The notes beneath the pieces are model-generated. The model made no database searches, was not told the origin of the DNA, and saw only the letters and a program-made list of their open reading frames with translations. A program made the translations under genes and the position numbers. DNA of 64,000 nt from Idiomarina seosinensis_A (GTDB lineage Bacteria; Pseudomonadota; Gammaproteobacteria; Enterobacterales; Alteromonadaceae), in NCBI RefSeq assembly GCF_044797955.1, contig NZ_CP085211.1, positions 1,054,001-1,118,000 on the forward strand, read 5' to 3'. Below are positions 35,427 to 44,273 of the stretch, piece after piece; the stretch's first letter is position 1; each line of letters begins with the position of its first letter.

Positions 35427-36014
35427 TTAAGGATCCTGTTTATCCTGTTTAAGGGTTTCTGGGACGGCGTCGCTAATGCGGCGTTGTTCCAGCTTTAACA
35501 GTAATAAACTACTGAGCAGTCCGGCAGCGTGAATGTAAGCGACATCGTCGCCGACAAAATGCGCCGGGCGCCAGCCTGACAGTTCAGCGATCACCTTTAT
35601 CACTAATGCCGCAGCAACGATCAGCAGCCAGCGTTGCTGGCGGCTGTCTTTAATCAGACAATACATGAGCAAACCATGGAGTACGCCCGATAATCCAACA
35701 AACTGGATATCCTGTGGCAACAGCAACAGTAGCAGGCTGGTGGATACGGCACTGATTAAAACAGCATTAATTAACCAGCGGCTGGTAAACAGGTGGCGCC
35801 AAATCAGCACAATTAGCGTCAATCCGGCAAAATTAAACAGTGCGTGAGGCCAGTTAAGGTGAACAAAGTGTGCGCTCAGCAGTGGCCAGCCCTGGGTAAG
35901 GGCATCGCTGCTACGATATGTCAGCGAAAGATGCCAGTCAGGCATAAACTGTAACAGGGTCATGAAAGTCAGCGTTAAAATCAAGCCGACACTATAATGT
36001 TGAAGTTTTTGCAT
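35427..36014 (-). CDS. rrtA: Rhombosortase (rhomboid-family protease for GlyGly-CTERM proteins)
   Basis: A 195-residue membrane serine protease of the rhombosortase group, which cleaves proteins ending in a GlyGly-CTERM anchor during their release from the cell surface. It shows HFVHLNWPHALFNFAGL in the early part, the nucleophile Ser in FVGLSGVLHGLLMY and the catalytic His in YIHAAGLLSSLLLLKL. Six hydrophobic segments can be seen. No protein in this window has the GlyGly-CTERM end, so its targets are elsewhere. It converges with the S9 gene and is divergent from the second ggt. Confidence 0.85.
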   Translation of the reverse strand: MQKLQHYSVGLILTLTFMTLLQFMPDWHLSLTYRSSDALTQGWPLLSAHFVHLNWPHALFNFAGLTLIVLIWRHLFTSRWLINAVLISAVSTSLLLLLLPQDIQFVGLSGVLHGLLMYCLIKDSRQQRWLLIVAAALVIKVIAELSGWRPAHFVGDDVAYIHAAGLLSSLLLLKLEQRRISDAVPETLKQDKQDP

Positions 36015-36089
36015 AGCGTGTTTTTATTTGCACCGGATATGTTGGCTTCGTATGATAGGTCGAAAACTGCCGAAAGCAAAAGAGGTCTA

Positions 36090-37889
36090 ATGAAATTTTT
36101 AAGTAAATACCGGCACGCAACGCAGTTTCCTGTTAGCAGGAATCTACTGGCTTTTTCTTTGGTTGCCATAATTAGTGGTTGTGGAGGTCAGTACAGCTCC
36201 GGAGATCCGCAAAGCGGCGAAGTCCGTGAGCCGGAGGCCGCCACCGGCTACGATAAAAAAACAGCTGTCTCAGCAGATCAATTCATGGTTGCCGCAGCCA
36301 ATCCCCATGCGGTAGAAGCCGGTTACCAGGTGCTTAAAGAAGGCGGTAGTGCGGTTGATGCTGCCATTGCCGTACAAATGATGCTGGGCCTGACAGAGCC
36401 TCAGTCCTCGGGTATCGGAGGGGGCGCATTTATGCTGTATTGGCACCAGCAAGAACAGAAGCTGTATACCATTGATGCCCGTGAAACGGCGCCTGCCGCT
36501 GCAACTGAAGCCCTGTTTCTCGATTCGGAAGGCAATCCACCAGCCTGGATCGATGCCGTCGTCGGCGGACGCTCTGTCGGCACACCGGGCTTGTTGCGTG
36601 GACTGGAGTTAGCGCACCAAAAGTGGGGCAAAAGTGACTGGAGCCGCTTGTTTGAGCCGGCGACAGAGCTTGCCGAACAAGGCTTCTCAGTATCGCCGCG
36701 TCTGGCCAGGCTGATTGAAATGGAAATTAATCCGGGTGTGAAAAAACTGCCGGTTAGCGGCAGCTATTTTTTTCCGGACGGTAAACCTCTGGTGGCTGGA
36801 GAAACCTTAAAAAATCCGGCTTATGCCGACAGTTTACGGCTTATTGCAGAGCAAGGCGCTGATGCATTTTATCAGGGACCCATTGCTGAAAAAATTGTCA
36901 ACGCGGTTAACCAAAGTGAAATTGCGCCTGGCGTGCTGAGTCTTGAAGATCTGGCGAATTACCGCGCCAAGCTGCGCCAGCCGGTTTGTAACAGCTATCG
37001 TCAGTTCCAGGTGTGCGGGATGGGTCCGCCCAGCTCCGGAGGTCTGACTACCCTGCAAACCTTGGGTATTTTAGAAAACTATGAGTTAAGTTCACTGGCG
37101 GTTAATGGCGAGCAGTCTGCTCATTTATTCAGTCAGGCTTCGCGACTGGCTTATGCCGATCGCAATCAATGGATCGCCGATCCGGACTTTACTGATGTAC
37201 CTGTAACCGCAATGCTCGATGAACACTATCTTGCGCAGCGATCTAAGCTGATCAGCGATGACGATATGGGTAAAGCAGAGCCCGGCTTGTATTTAATGCC
37301 CAACGCCAGGCAGGATATTGCCTATGAACGGCCCAATACCTCGCACATTACCGTAGTCGACGGCGAGGGCAATGTTGTGTCGATGACCACCAGCATTGAA
37401 ATGGGCTTTGGCTCTTCGGTGATGGCCGGCGGCTTTTTACTGAATAACCAGTTAACCGACTTCTCCATGGTACCGATGGACGGCTCCGTTAAAATTGCCA
37501 ACCGTGTCGAGCCGGGTAAGCGGCCCCGCAGTTCTATGGCTCCGACCATGATTCTAAACGAACAGGGTGACAGCGTGCTGCATGCTCTTGGTTCTCCCGG
37601 TGGTAGCCGTATTATTAATTACGTCACTCAAACGGTAATTGGCTTAATCGACTGGCAACTGAACATGCAGCAGGCCATTAATTTAGGTCATGTGACCAAC
37701 CGTAACGACTATACGGCTCTTGAAAGCGGCACTCCGATGGCGCAACACGCTGAAGCCTTGCGGGCGCGCGGCCATGAGATTAAGGTACTGGACCTTAACA
37801 GCGGCCTGCACGGTATCACCATTAATGCCGATGGCAGTCTGACCGGGGGTGCTGATCCTCGTCGCGAAGGCCAGGCCAAGGGAGACTAA
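36090..37889 (+). CDS. ggt: Gamma-glutamyltransferase, lipoprotein form (second copy)
   Basis: Hydrolyses or transfers gamma-glutamyl groups outside the inner membrane. The product is 599 residues from the ATG at 36090, preceded by AGAGG; the frame is open 31 codons further but a signal sequence begins with this Met. The signal ends in IISGCGG, a lipobox. It has GGSAVDAAIAVQMMLGLTEP and SSGIGGGAFMLYW, and the self-cleavage nucleophile Thr417 in RPNTSHITVVDGEGNVVSMT with SIEMGFGSSVM downstream. It differs from the first copy (12.1-13.8 kb), which has a cleaved signal peptide and a changed nucleophile region. Confidence 0.92.
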   Translation: MKFLSKYRHATQFPVSRNLLAFSLVAIISGCGGQYSSGDPQSGEVREPEAATGYDKKTAVSADQFMVAAANPHAVEAGYQVLKEGGSAVDAAIAVQMMLGLTEPQSSGIGGGAFMLYWHQQEQKLYTIDARETAPAAATEALFLDSEGNPPAWIDAVVGGRSVGTPGLLRGLELAHQKWGKSDWSRLFEPATELAEQGFSVSPRLARLIEMEINPGVKKLPVSGSYFFPDGKPLVAGETLKNPAYADSLRLIAEQGADAFYQGPIAEKIVNAVNQSEIAPGVLSLEDLANYRAKLRQPVCNSYRQFQVCGMGPPSSGGLTTLQTLGILENYELSSLAVNGEQSAHLFSQASRLAYADRNQWIADPDFTDVPVTAMLDEHYLAQRSKLISDDDMGKAEPGLYLMPNARQDIAYERPNTSHITVVDGEGNVVSMTTSIEMGFGSSVMAGGFLLNNQLTDFSMVPMDGSVKIANRVEPGKRPRSSMAPTMILNEQGDSVLHALGSPGGSRIINYVTQTVIGLIDWQLNMQQAINLGHVTNRNDYTALESGTPMAQHAEALRARGHEIKVLDLNSGLHGITINADGSLTGGADPRREGQAKGD

Positions 37890-37893
37890 GATT

Positions 37894-38346
37894 TTGTTGT
37901 TAATTCGTTTCCTGGCCCTTGGCCTGTTGTTATTAATGCTGACCGCTTGTGAAGAGCCGGACCGTGGTTTTGGTGACGGTCAGGCTGAAGACCGGCCGGA
38001 AATCCAGGTTATTCTGGACTTTTACCAATCGATTTACGAAGCTGATGATTTGGATCGAGCCAAGCAATATGCATCAGAACGCATGGGTGGACTGATGGAA
38101 CATTACGGTACCTCCCAGGGGGTGCAAAAATATGTGCTCAATCGCCGCTATGATGACGTGCAGGTGCAGGTTGAATCAGACTCTCTGGTGCCTTATTTAA
38201 ATCAGGCGGACGAGTTGAGAGCCACGGTTATCTTTGAGGGGTCATATGGTGACGATGAAATAAAAGACAGCCGCGATGTTGTTGTTGTCCGGCAAGGTGA
38301 TAGTTGGCGCGTGGATCGCATTCTGGATCCACGCTTTCGGCCTTAA
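37894..38346 (+). CDS. Small lipoprotein of unknown function
   Basis: A 150-residue protein with a lipoprotein signal (RFLALGLLLLMLTACEEPD, lipobox LTAC). I take the TTG at 37894 as start because AGGGAG lies at 37880-37885; the frame is open into the ggt gene up to a GTG at 37849. The mature part has IQVILDFYQSIYEADDLDRAK and a C-terminal VVVVRQGDSWRVDRILDPRF, a pattern seen in cystatin/NTF2-like folds, but no family is certain. It follows the second ggt by 4 bases and its stop overlaps the convergent HIT gene by 4 bases. Confidence 0.6.
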   Translation: MLLIRFLALGLLLLMLTACEEPDRGFGDGQAEDRPEIQVILDFYQSIYEADDLDRAKQYASERMGGLMEHYGTSQGVQKYVLNRRYDDVQVQVESDSLVPYLNQADELRATVIFEGSYGDDEIKDSRDVVVVRQGDSWRVDRILDPRFRP

Positions 38347-38711
38347 TCTTCTTTTGCTTTATCTGTATAGGGAGGCCAGCCCATTGGTTGGCCTGCCAGC
38401 ACGTGCAGATGGATGTGATAAACGGTCTGGCCGCCATGCTCATTGCAGTTCATCACACAGCGATAGCCGTCCTCAGCAAACCCCTGTTCTGCAGCCACCT
38501 TAGCTGCCACGACATACAAGTGACCGACAATCGCGGCATTTTCTTCAGTAATATCATTAATGGTTGCGATCGGTTTTTTGGGAATAACAAGAAAATGCAC
38601 CGGCGCCTGCGGGTTAATGTCTTTAAACGCTAGTGCGTCGTCATCCTCATAAAGAATGTCTGCGGATATTTCCCGATTAATAATCTTAGTAAATACGGTT
38701 TCTTCTGACAT
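38343..38711 (-). CDS. hinT: HIT-family purine nucleoside phosphoramidase
   Basis: A histidine-triad hydrolase of 122 residues, HinT type, which removes amino or lysyl groups from AMP. The signature triad is YHIHLHVLAGQPM, and the N-terminus IFTKIINREISADILYEDD is typical in wording of the family. ALAFKDINPQAPVHFLVIPKK completes the fold. It is likely cytosolic. The gene converges with the small lipoprotein gene and lies 63 bases after hspQ, on the same strand. Confidence 0.93.
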   Translation of the reverse strand: MSEETVFTKIINREISADILYEDDDALAFKDINPQAPVHFLVIPKKPIATINDITEENAAIVGHLYVVAAKVAAEQGFAEDGYRCVMNCNEHGGQTVYHIHLHVLAGQPMGWPPYTDKAKED

Positions 38712-38774
38712 AGCCTCTCCCTCAGCAGTGAATCTCGTTCAATGTTACTGAATGATAAGCTTAGCGGCAATGGT

Positions 38775-39116
38775 TCAGTTTGTCTTGTCGGCTAACACAT
38801 AATGACCATGATCTTTGCCTTTAAACAGCAGGTTAACCATCGGATGTTGAATTTCCTGCTCGGAAAAGTCGGGCTCCAGGCTGGTTTCGCAGACGTATGT
38901 CTGAATTGATGAATTGTTGACCAGCACATGATACCAGGGCTGGTCTTTAGCGGGCCGCGATGTCGCCATGCGCTGGTACCAGTCATCAGATAGGTTAAAG
39001 TTCGGGTCAGCATCAATAATAACACCCCGGTAACCGTACAGAGCATGGGTAACCAACTGGCCAATGGCAAATTTCGCCATTATTGTGCGTTTGTTTTGAT
39101 AATAATCGGCTGGCAT
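38775..39116 (-). CDS. hspQ: Heat shock protein HspQ
   Basis: HspQ binds hemimethylated DNA in vitro and acts as a specificity factor for the Lon protease. The 113-residue frame starts at an ATG with AAGGA in good spacing; an internal ATG (39080, MAKFAIGQLV) matches the family's usual N-terminus but has no clear ribosome site, so both starts are possible. Core motifs are FAIGQLVTHALYGYRGVIID, DDWYQRMATSRPAKDQPWYH and TYVCETSLEPDF. It is divergent from the PilZ gene. Confidence 0.9.
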   Translation of the reverse strand: MPADYYQNKRTIMAKFAIGQLVTHALYGYRGVIIDADPNFNLSDDWYQRMATSRPAKDQPWYHVLVNNSSIQTYVCETSLEPDFSEQEIQHPMVNLLFKGKDHGHYVLADKTN

Positions 39117-39200
39117 GAGCTCATCCTTAACATTTATGCTGTTTTCTTATCGGCCACTGCGTGCTAAAACTTAAGTTCAGACTAAAAAAAGGAATCGGTT

Positions 39201-39497
39201 ATGCTGGGTGATGAAGAAAATCGAAACTTTATGCGCATGTCGGTTAACGCTGACGCCAAGATCGTTGTTGGCAGTGGTGAGCACGAACAGGTGATCGATG
39301 CCGTTTGTCTGGATTTAAGTGCCACCGGAACCTCACTGCAAATTCAGCAGCCGTTAGCAGAAGGTGAGGAGGTGGTTATCTATGTTAAATCCGGCGGCCA
39401 GGTACCGGCATTAAAAGCGCTGGCCGAAGTTGTCCGCAGCCAGCGCCTGGATGAAGGGGATTATCAGGTGGGTTGCCGGATAACCCAAATGCTTTAA
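39201..39497 (+). CDS. PilZ-domain protein
   Basis: A 98-residue single PilZ domain, a likely cyclic-di-GMP receptor. The N-terminal ENRNFMRMSV holds the Arg pair of the RxxxR motif in part (R-N-F-M-R) and LDLSATGTSLQI supplies D-x-S-x-x-G. The C-terminus with YQVGCRITQM is usual for PilZ. Its output partner is not known. It is preceded by AAAGGAA and stands alone between divergent hspQ and convergent metG. A second c-di-GMP-related protein in the window is the EAL-HDOD gene at 9.9-11.1 kb. Confidence 0.85.
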   Translation: MLGDEENRNFMRMSVNADAKIVVGSGEHEQVIDAVCLDLSATGTSLQIQQPLAEGEEVVIYVKSGGQVPALKALAEVVRSQRLDEGDYQVGCRITQML

Positions 39498-39498
39498 G

Positions 39499-41550
39499 TT
39501 ACATAATACGCATGCCGGGCTTAGCCCCTTCATGAGGATTAAGGATGTAGATTTCATCTTTGCCCGGCCCCGCGGCTAAAACCATGCCTTCAGAAACACC
39601 AAATCGCATCTTACGCGGTGCGAGGTTAGCCACCATGACGGTCAGCTGACCAATCAGCTGTTCGGGTTGGTAGGCGGATTTTATACCGGCAAATACCTGG
39701 CGTTGTTCACCGCCAAGATCCAGGGTCAGCTTAAGCAGCTTATCCGCTCCTTCAACTGCTTCAGCGTGAGTGATTTTAACCACTCGCAAATCAACTTTGG
39801 CAAATTCATCAAAACTGATTTGTTCTGCAATGGGTTCTTTTGCTAATTCATCATTTTGCAGTGATTCCGCCATGGCTTCAGGTTCTCCGGCAGCAGCAGG
39901 TTGTTCATTTTTTGACGATGCCAGCATGGCGTCAATGTCGTCCATTTCAACACGCTGCATCAGCGCTTTAAATTTATCTATCGGGTGGTTAGTCAGCGCT
40001 GTTTTATGACTATCCCAGGTAAAGGAATCATTCAAAAAGTGCTGCACGGCGTTTGATAATTCAGGTACGACTGGCGTCAGGTAAATCATTAACTGGCGGA
40101 ACAGATTAATGCCCAGTGAACAGACATCATGGACTTCATTCTCGTGGCCTGGTTGCTTAATCATTTGCCAGGGTTCTTTATCAGCAATGTACTGATTAGC
40201 GCGATCTGCCAGGGTCATGATATCGCGCATGGCTTTTGAGTATTCGCGCTGTTCATAATACTCGCCAATCTGGCGGCCGGCATTTTGAAAATACTCAAGC
40301 AAGGATGAGTCATCAATATCACCGGACAGGCGGCCATCAAACTTTTTACTGATAAAGCCAGCACAGCGACTGGCAATGTTGATCACTTTACCAATCAGGT
40401 CGGAATTAACGCGCTGCGCAAAGTCCGTTAAATTAAGATCTAAGTCGTCTATGCGGCTGGTTAATTTGGCGGCAAAGTAATAGCGTAAATATTCCGGGTT
40501 TAAATGCTCCAGATAGGTGGCGGCTTTTATAAAGGTCCCCTTTGATTTGGACATTTTAGTGCCGTTTACAGTGATAAACCCGTGCGCCCAGACATTGGTG
40601 GGTTGACGGAAGTCAGCGCCTTTTAACATCGCCGGCCAGAACAGACTGTGAAAGTAAATAATATCCTTGCCAATAAAATGATAGACCTCAGCATCGCTGT
40701 GAGGCCGCCAGTACTCGTCCCAGTCAGCATTACCGGTGGTGTCACAATAGTTTTTAAAACTGCTCATGTAACCAATGGGAGCATCAAGCCAGACGTAAAA
40801 GTATTTATTTTCAGTGCCCGGGATCTTAAAGCCAAAATACGGTGCATCGCGAGAGATGTCCCAGCGCTGCAGACCCTGATCAAACCACTCATTTAATTTA
40901 TTGGCCATTTCGCTTTGCAGTGAGCCGGAATGCGTCCAGCTTTTCAGCATGTCACCAAAGGCAGGTAAGTCAAAAAAGTAATGCTCTGACTGACGCAGTT
41001 CCGGGGTTGCCCCGGACACCACTGAACTAGGGTTTTTTAGATCGGTCGGAGCATAGGTTGCACCGCACACATCGCAGTTATCGCCGTACTGATCTTCGGC
41101 ACCACAATCGGGACACTCGCCTTTCACAAAACGATCGGGTAAAAACATCTCTTTTTGCGGATCATAAAGTTGTTCGATCACCTCGGTCTTTATATGACCG
41201 GCCTTGTCTAACCGCTGGTATATGGTTTCTGCCAGCTCACGGTTTTCGGTGCTGTGAGTCGAATAGTAATGATCAAAGCCGATATGAAAGCCGGCAAAAT
41301 CGCGCTCGTGGGATTGCTGCATATCGTCAATCATTTGCTCAGGCGAAATGCCCAGCTGCTGCGCTTTTAGCATGATCGGTGTGCCGTGGGCATCGTCAGC
41401 GCACATGTAATGGCAGTGATTGCCGCGCAGTTTCTGAAAGCGAACCCAAATGTCGGCCTGGATATAACCCAGTAAATGTCCAATATGAATTGGCCCGTTA
41501 GCGTAGGGCAGGGCGTTGGTCACCAAAATTTTACGTTCGGAGTGGCTCAT
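39499..41550 (-). CDS. metG: Methionine--tRNA ligase
   Basis: Charges methionine tRNAs. The product is 683 residues from the ATG at 41550 (MSHSERKILVTNALPYANG), the start that matches the family; the frame is open to an ATG 7 codons upstream and neither has a strong ribosome site. HIGH motif GPIHIGHLLG, zinc-binding CPDCGAEDQYGDNCDVCGA, and KMSKS in NGTKMSKSKGTF are all present. A linker rich in Glu/Ala leads to the C-terminal tRNA-binding (EMAP-like) domain, FAKVDLRVVKITHAEAVEG to PRKMRFGVSEGMVLA, about residues 580-683. Divergent from apbC. Confidence 0.98.
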   Translation of the reverse strand: MSHSERKILVTNALPYANGPIHIGHLLGYIQADIWVRFQKLRGNHCHYMCADDAHGTPIMLKAQQLGISPEQMIDDMQQSHERDFAGFHIGFDHYYSTHSTENRELAETIYQRLDKAGHIKTEVIEQLYDPQKEMFLPDRFVKGECPDCGAEDQYGDNCDVCGATYAPTDLKNPSSVVSGATPELRQSEHYFFDLPAFGDMLKSWTHSGSLQSEMANKLNEWFDQGLQRWDISRDAPYFGFKIPGTENKYFYVWLDAPIGYMSSFKNYCDTTGNADWDEYWRPHSDAEVYHFIGKDIIYFHSLFWPAMLKGADFRQPTNVWAHGFITVNGTKMSKSKGTFIKAATYLEHLNPEYLRYYFAAKLTSRIDDLDLNLTDFAQRVNSDLIGKVINIASRCAGFISKKFDGRLSGDIDDSSLLEYFQNAGRQIGEYYEQREYSKAMRDIMTLADRANQYIADKEPWQMIKQPGHENEVHDVCSLGINLFRQLMIYLTPVVPELSNAVQHFLNDSFTWDSHKTALTNHPIDKFKALMQRVEMDDIDAMLASSKNEQPAAAGEPEAMAESLQNDELAKEPIAEQISFDEFAKVDLRVVKITHAEAVEGADKLLKLTLDLGGEQRQVFAGIKSAYQPEQLIGQLTVMVANLAPRKMRFGVSEGMVLAAGPGKDEIYILNPHEGAKPGMRIM

Positions 41551-41640
41551 GCGAGAATCTGCTTCCATCAATGTTAGTATCTAATTAAGGCTAAATCTTA
41601 GCATAGGAACGTTATGATACACAGAGCCAAGAGGTGGCTG

Positions 41641-42672
41641 ATGTCGCAGTTTTCAGAAAAAAATAATGCCTGGCAGCAGGCCCTGATCCAACCCCGGCTG
41701 CCCTATCTCCCTGAGGGTATTAAAAGCGACTGGGTGCGCTGTACTGAGGGCGGAGAATGTCAGCTGACCCTACCCTTTGCCACGGACTGCGAAGCGGTTA
41801 AGCAACTGCTTAGCGAAGATCCGCAATTGGGGCTGTGCGACTGGCAGGTGGACTACCAGGTTAAAAAGCTGCCCAATTCGCAGCCCGAACTTCCGCTGAC
41901 CACAGGTAACGTTATTGTTGTTTCCTCTGGTAAAGGCGGCGTGGGTAAATCATCAGTTAGTGTTTCACTGGCATTAGCGTTGCAACAACTGGGTGCCAAA
42001 GTCGGGCTGTTGGATGCCGACATTTATGGCCCGTCGATACCGACCATGCTGGGCCGTGGCGAGTATCAGCCCGAGGTTAATGAGCGCAATAAAATGCTGC
42101 CTTTGCAGCGCTTCGGCCTGCATGTAAACTCGCTGGGTTATTTAGTCAGTGATGATGACGCGACCATTTGGCGTGGCCCGGTTGCCAGCGGTGCTTTACA
42201 ACAGCTGTACCGTGATACAGCCTGGCCGGTGCTGGATTATTTAATCGTCGATATGCCGCCCGGCACCGGTGATATTCAGCTGACTATGGCGCAGAAGTTG
42301 CCAATAACCGGAGCCCTGGTGGTGACCACGCCGCAAACGGTGGCGCTGCGCGACGCTGAAAAAGGTATCGCGATGTTCAATAAACTGGATATCCCATTAT
42401 TGGGCGTGCTGGAGAACATGAGCTTTTACCAGTGCAGCAACTGTGGTGAAAAAGAGGCTATTTTTGGCCAACAGGGAGGTAGGCATATGGCTGATAAGCA
42501 TAATGTCAGCTTGCTGGGGCAATGGCCGCTGACTAAAGACTTGCGCGAAAGCCTGGATAACGAACAGCCGTTGTTGCACCAACAGCCTAATCACCAGCTC
42601 AGTCAGCTGATACGGCAAACTGCAGCGCAGGTAGCCGCTAAACTCTATCATCAAGGCGTTAAAAACGTGTAA
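41641..42672 (+). CDS. apbC: Mrp/ApbC iron-sulfur cluster carrier ATPase
   Basis: Carries Fe-S clusters to target proteins. The product is 343 residues from the ATG at 41641 (GAGG upstream); the frame is also open to an ATG at 41614 with AGGA upstream, so nine more residues are possible. A deviant Walker A GKGGVGKSSVSVSLALAL is followed by LLDADIYGPSIPTMLGRG and DYLIVDMPPGTGDIQLTM. The cluster-binding CxxC is in MSFYQCSNCGEKEAIF. It is divergent from metG, as in many gammaproteobacteria, and dcd follows after 34 bases. Confidence 0.95.
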   Translation: MSQFSEKNNAWQQALIQPRLPYLPEGIKSDWVRCTEGGECQLTLPFATDCEAVKQLLSEDPQLGLCDWQVDYQVKKLPNSQPELPLTTGNVIVVSSGKGGVGKSSVSVSLALALQQLGAKVGLLDADIYGPSIPTMLGRGEYQPEVNERNKMLPLQRFGLHVNSLGYLVSDDDATIWRGPVASGALQQLYRDTAWPVLDYLIVDMPPGTGDIQLTMAQKLPITGALVVTTPQTVALRDAEKGIAMFNKLDIPLLGVLENMSFYQCSNCGEKEAIFGQQGGRHMADKHNVSLLGQWPLTKDLRESLDNEQPLLHQQPNHQLSQLIRQTAAQVAAKLYHQGVKNV

Positions 42673-42706
42673 ACTGAAGGGCAATTATTGCTGAGGTAAA
42701 CGAGCT

Positions 42707-43294
42707 ATGCGGTTAAACGACAAAGAAATTGAACAAGCGCTGGCCAATGGCGCTATCGGCGTTGAACCCTTGCCAGCTGCGCAGAACATATCAGGTGTAA
42801 CGCTGGATATTCATTTAGGGGATGAATTCAGAGTGCTGCAGGATCACGCAGCCGCTTACATTGACATCAGTGGCTCACGGGCAGCCATAGAAGACGCCAT
42901 CAAAGAAGTAATGAGTGACGAGATAAAATTACGCCCGGACCAGGCCTTTTTTATTCATCCCGGCGAATTTGCTCTGGCGGTCACCCACGAGTCCATCCGT
43001 TTACCCGCCGATATGGTCGGTTGGCTGGATGGCCGCTCATCGCTGGCCAGGCTGGGTCTGATGGTTCATGTAACTGCACATCGTATTGATCCAGGCTGGT
43101 CGGGACAAATTGTGCTGGAATTTTACAACAGCGGTAAGTTGCCGCTGGCTCTGCGGCCTGGTATGAAAATCGGTGCCATCAGTTTTGAGCGCTTAAGCGG
43201 ACCTTGTGAACGTCCTTACAATAAACGCGAAGATGCCAAATATCGCGATCAACAGGGTGCGGTAGCTTCACGGATTTCTGCCGATGGTGGTTAA
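42707..43294 (+). CDS. dcd: dCTP deaminase
   Basis: Makes dUTP from dCTP on the way to thymidylate. The product is 195 residues, close to the E. coli length. The dUTPase-like fold is clear: SGVTLDIHLGDEFRVL, then GWLDGRSSLARLGLMVHVTA with the substrate-binding Arg/Ser, and HRIDPGWSGQIVLEFYN with GKLPLALRPGMKIGAISFE. It comes right after apbC. The stop overlaps that of the convergent YvcK-like gene by 4 bases. Confidence 0.97.
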   Translation: MRLNDKEIEQALANGAIGVEPLPAAQNISGVTLDIHLGDEFRVLQDHAAAYIDISGSRAAIEDAIKEVMSDEIKLRPDQAFFIHPGEFALAVTHESIRLPADMVGWLDGRSSLARLGLMVHVTAHRIDPGWSGQIVLEFYNSGKLPLALRPGMKIGAISFERLSGPCERPYNKREDAKYRDQQGAVASRISADGG

Positions 43295-44187
43295 GCGGGC
43301 TTTTTAAACAGCGCGCTAACGGCAAAGTTAAGCTGTTTGAGCAGCGATTCGGTCTGGTGCCGATAGCTGATTTCACTATCAGCACGTAAATCGCCAATGC
43401 AGGGGATTCCCAGCCGCTTGTCAGCGTGATTTGAAAGGACCAGATCAACCACATCGGTGCCTATATGCTGCGCCAGGAAATCCAGTTTCTGGCGCAAGGA
43501 TAGCTGCCCCGAGGGTCCATTTTCATGCACCAAGTTGTCGATAAAAATCACTTTTCCGGCTGACTGGCGCACCGCCTGAGCTATATCTTTAACCAGCAAA
43601 GGCGGCAGTACCGAAGTCAAAAAGCTGCCGGGGCCAAGTATAATTAAGTCACTATTGTACAGGTGACGCACTGCTTCAGGCGTTGCCTGAGGGGTTGCCG
43701 ACAACTGCAGTGCCTGGGGCATGTGCTCCAGCTTATCGATCAGTAACTCACCATGGCACTGGATGCCATCTTTTGTAGTCGCAATCAAATCGGTCGGGCA
43801 CTCAGACATTGGCAGCAGCCGCGTGTTAACATTCAGTAAGCGGCTGAGTAACTGGATACCGTCCAGTGGGCGGGCACTGACCTGGTCCAGCGTGTACAGC
43901 AACAGATTACCGAGATTATGTCCGCACAACGGCGTTTCACCACGAAAACGATAATTCAGGACATCAGCAGCCAGCGGCTGCTCAACCAGCTGCGACAGGC
44001 AGTTTCTTATATCACCCCAGGCAATGGTGTGGTGAGTTTGTCGTAACAAACCGGTGGCACCGCCATTGTCTGTTGTGGCCACGACACCCACCAGCCTGTT
44101 ATTAAGGAACGCAAGTGTCGAGAGAACCCGGCCAAGGCCATGGCCCCCGCCAATTGCGGTAACCCGGCGCAGTGCTGCAATTTGCAT
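43291..44187 (-). CDS. YvcK/CofD-like protein (gluconeogenesis factor family)
   Basis: A 298-residue protein of the YvcK-like (UPF0052) family, related to CofD 2-phospho-L-lactate transferase. Nucleotide-binding GGGHGLGRVLSTL at residues 13-25 and VATTDNGGATGLLRQ are the family's first motifs; LIILGPGSFLTSVLPPLLV and VIFIDNLVHENGPSGQL the later ones. In B. subtilis and E. coli the family binds UDP-sugars and affects cell shape or gluconeogenesis. Here it faces dcd (4-base overlap) and is divergent from selO. Confidence 0.85.
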   Translation of the reverse strand: MQIAALRRVTAIGGGHGLGRVLSTLAFLNNRLVGVVATTDNGGATGLLRQTHHTIAWGDIRNCLSQLVEQPLAADVLNYRFRGETPLCGHNLGNLLLYTLDQVSARPLDGIQLLSRLLNVNTRLLPMSECPTDLIATTKDGIQCHGELLIDKLEHMPQALQLSATPQATPEAVRHLYNSDLIILGPGSFLTSVLPPLLVKDIAQAVRQSAGKVIFIDNLVHENGPSGQLSLRQKLDFLAQHIGTDVVDLVLSNHADKRLGIPCIGDLRADSEISYRHQTESLLKQLNFAVSALFKKPA

Positions 44188-44273
44188 GCAATCGTCCTTT
44201 TGCCTTTATTTAATCGGCATTACTTGTTAAAAATGAGCGCTCAATAGTTTAGCGCTCTGTGGGATAAGAGTCT

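Noticed and set aside
39117..39200. Possible sigma-32 promoter before hspQ (CTTAAG, then GCCGATA)
   Set aside because: The -35 is near the consensus but the -10 does not fit CCCCATnT well enough to report.
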